Shown here: one piece after another, positions 5,925 to 6,654 of the stretch
How the letters are laid out: each line of letters begins with the position of its first letter
Position numbering within the stretch: position 1 is the first letter of the stretch
NCBI GenBank assembly: GCA_903891735.1
Contig: CAITFQ010000062.1
Coordinates: 1 to 6,654 of the forward strand
Direction: 5' to 3'
Origin: Candidatus Uhrbacteria bacterium
Lineage (GTDB): Bacteria > Patescibacteriota > Patescibacteriia > UBA9934
Length of the DNA stretch: 6,654 bases
The notes under the pieces: model-generated
What the model saw: only the letters and a program-made list of their open reading frames with translations
Databases searched by the model: none
Told to the model about the DNA's origin: nothing
Position numbers and translations under genes: made by a program

Positions 5925-6654
5925 ATGGCCTCGGCGCTCGACACTTGGAACCAAACTAAATTCGCTGCTAAGTCAGCTGCCGTGAAAACCTCACGAGCAA
6001 CTTTTCCGGTTGCCGCACTCGCTCTCCAAATGGCCGCTACTGCCGAAGCGCAATCTTCTACCGCTCAGCAATTCCAGGCTAGCCAACAACGCGAACGCAT
6101 TTCTCATAATATCCGGGCCTATTCTGCCGCTAGTCTCCCCACTTTCAACGACGCCTACGCTATGAACGCCGACGACGAAGCCGCTCAACAAACTGCCGAA
6201 GACAGTCTAACCGAAGCCTACGAATACAGCCGCGCTGATACCGACGGCCAGTACGACTACGGCAACGCCAAAGCTCAATCCCGCGCCCGCTCTATCCGTT
6301 ACGACCTCAACGCCGCCCAAAGCGCCGCTGACGAGCGCCACCTCATCGACGAAATTAAAGCTGCTGTTCCTGGAGCTTTCGGCGATGTCGGTGCACCCTG
6401 CGAAGACTTAGGCGTAACTCTAGGCAGTTCTACCGCCGTTATCACCTATCAAGCCCTCGTTACTATCTTTCCAGAAGTTGGCGACCGTCTCGAAGCCACA
6501 CCTTTAGCGGCAATCCTCCCTCCACGTTTCAATTATCGCTCCGGTCTCGGCGCAGGCGCCATTGTTAATGCTGCTCTTGTTTGGCTATTTGCTAATACCG
6601 GCCTAGTCATCGGTATCTCAATTTTCATTCTCATCTGCATCATCATCTTCGGCA
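5925..6654 (+). CDS. Unrecognised exported or membrane protein, 5' part (cut by right edge)
   Basis: The frame is open for 243 codons to the right edge and belongs to no family I recognise. Residues 21-42 resemble a Sec signal with an unusually long N-region: basic KTSR (21-24), a hydrophobic stretch FPVAALALQMAATA (27-40) and AEA (40-42) as a possible cleavage site. Residues 44-145 form a polar, Ala/Gln/Asp/Glu/Tyr-rich, probably helical or low-complexity region (for example TEAYEYSRADTDGQYDYGNA, 96-115). A less charged segment follows (150-205, with Cys159). Two strongly hydrophobic stretches at about 209-223 and 226-243 look like membrane spans, the second ending ILICIIIFG at the edge. A large extracytoplasmic region followed by membrane helices is therefore inferred. 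The start may be the ATG at 5925 or the in-frame GTG at 5919; there is no Shine-Dalgarno sequence. It begins 16 bases after clpC but appears to have its own promoter. Codon use matches lemA, htpX and clpC, so it is very likely a real gene. Confidence 0.8.
   Translation, partial: MASALDTWNQTKFAAKSAAVKTSRATFPVAALALQMAATAEAQSSTAQQFQASQQRERISHNIRAYSAASLPTFNDAYAMNADDEAAQQTAEDSLTEAYEYSRADTDGQYDYGNAKAQSRARSIRYDLNAAQSAADERHLIDEIKAAVPGAFGDVGAPCEDLGVTLGSSTAVITYQALVTIFPEVGDRLEATPLAAILPPRFNYRSGLGAGAIVNAALVWLFANTGLVIGISIFILICIIIFG

Overview
The window looks like chromosomal DNA from a candidate phyla radiation (Patescibacteria) bacterium or a similar small-genome lineage. This placement is an inference. 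It rests on the paired LemA and HtpX genes, a phosphohexomutase directly followed by a MurL-like gene, a ClpC-type unfoldase, short intergenic spaces, and no usable Shine-Dalgarno sequence before any of the six gene starts. TGA and TAA both serve as stops with no in-frame TGA, so the standard bacterial code applies and the TGA-recoding lineages (Gracilibacteria, SR1) are excluded.

Layout. On the minus strand, a phosphomannomutase/phosphoglucomutase gene (310-1644) is followed after one base by the start of a MurL-like gene (308 down to 1), which runs off the left edge. A 71-base divergent spacer separates these from the plus-strand genes: lemA (1716-2267), htpX (2284-3165), a 244-base spacer, clpC (3410-5908), and an unrecognised secreted or membrane protein (5925 to the right edge). 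The window therefore joins a precursor-sugar and cell-wall pair on one strand to an envelope and cytoplasmic protein-quality-control set on the other: LemA, the HtpX membrane protease and the ClpC unfoldase.

The most striking non-coding feature is a GC-rich, nested, imperfect palindrome of about 168 bases at 3200-3367 between htpX and clpC. Its two 20-base outer arms match perfectly, and many shorter arms nest towards a common centre near 3285. It is followed by a motif reading GGGGTCAGGTCTTTAC on the minus strand, which ends two bases before the clpC ATG. This looks like a REPIN or MITE of the kind moved by IS200-like (RAYT) transposases, inserted directly against the clpC start codon.

The plus strand carries more C than G across genes of both orientations (for example 23 C to 10 G at 361-420 and 25 C to 7 G at 2881-2940). 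The palindrome breaks this (21 to 21 at 3241-3300). The skew suggests a replication-strand bias in which the minus strand would be the leading strand.
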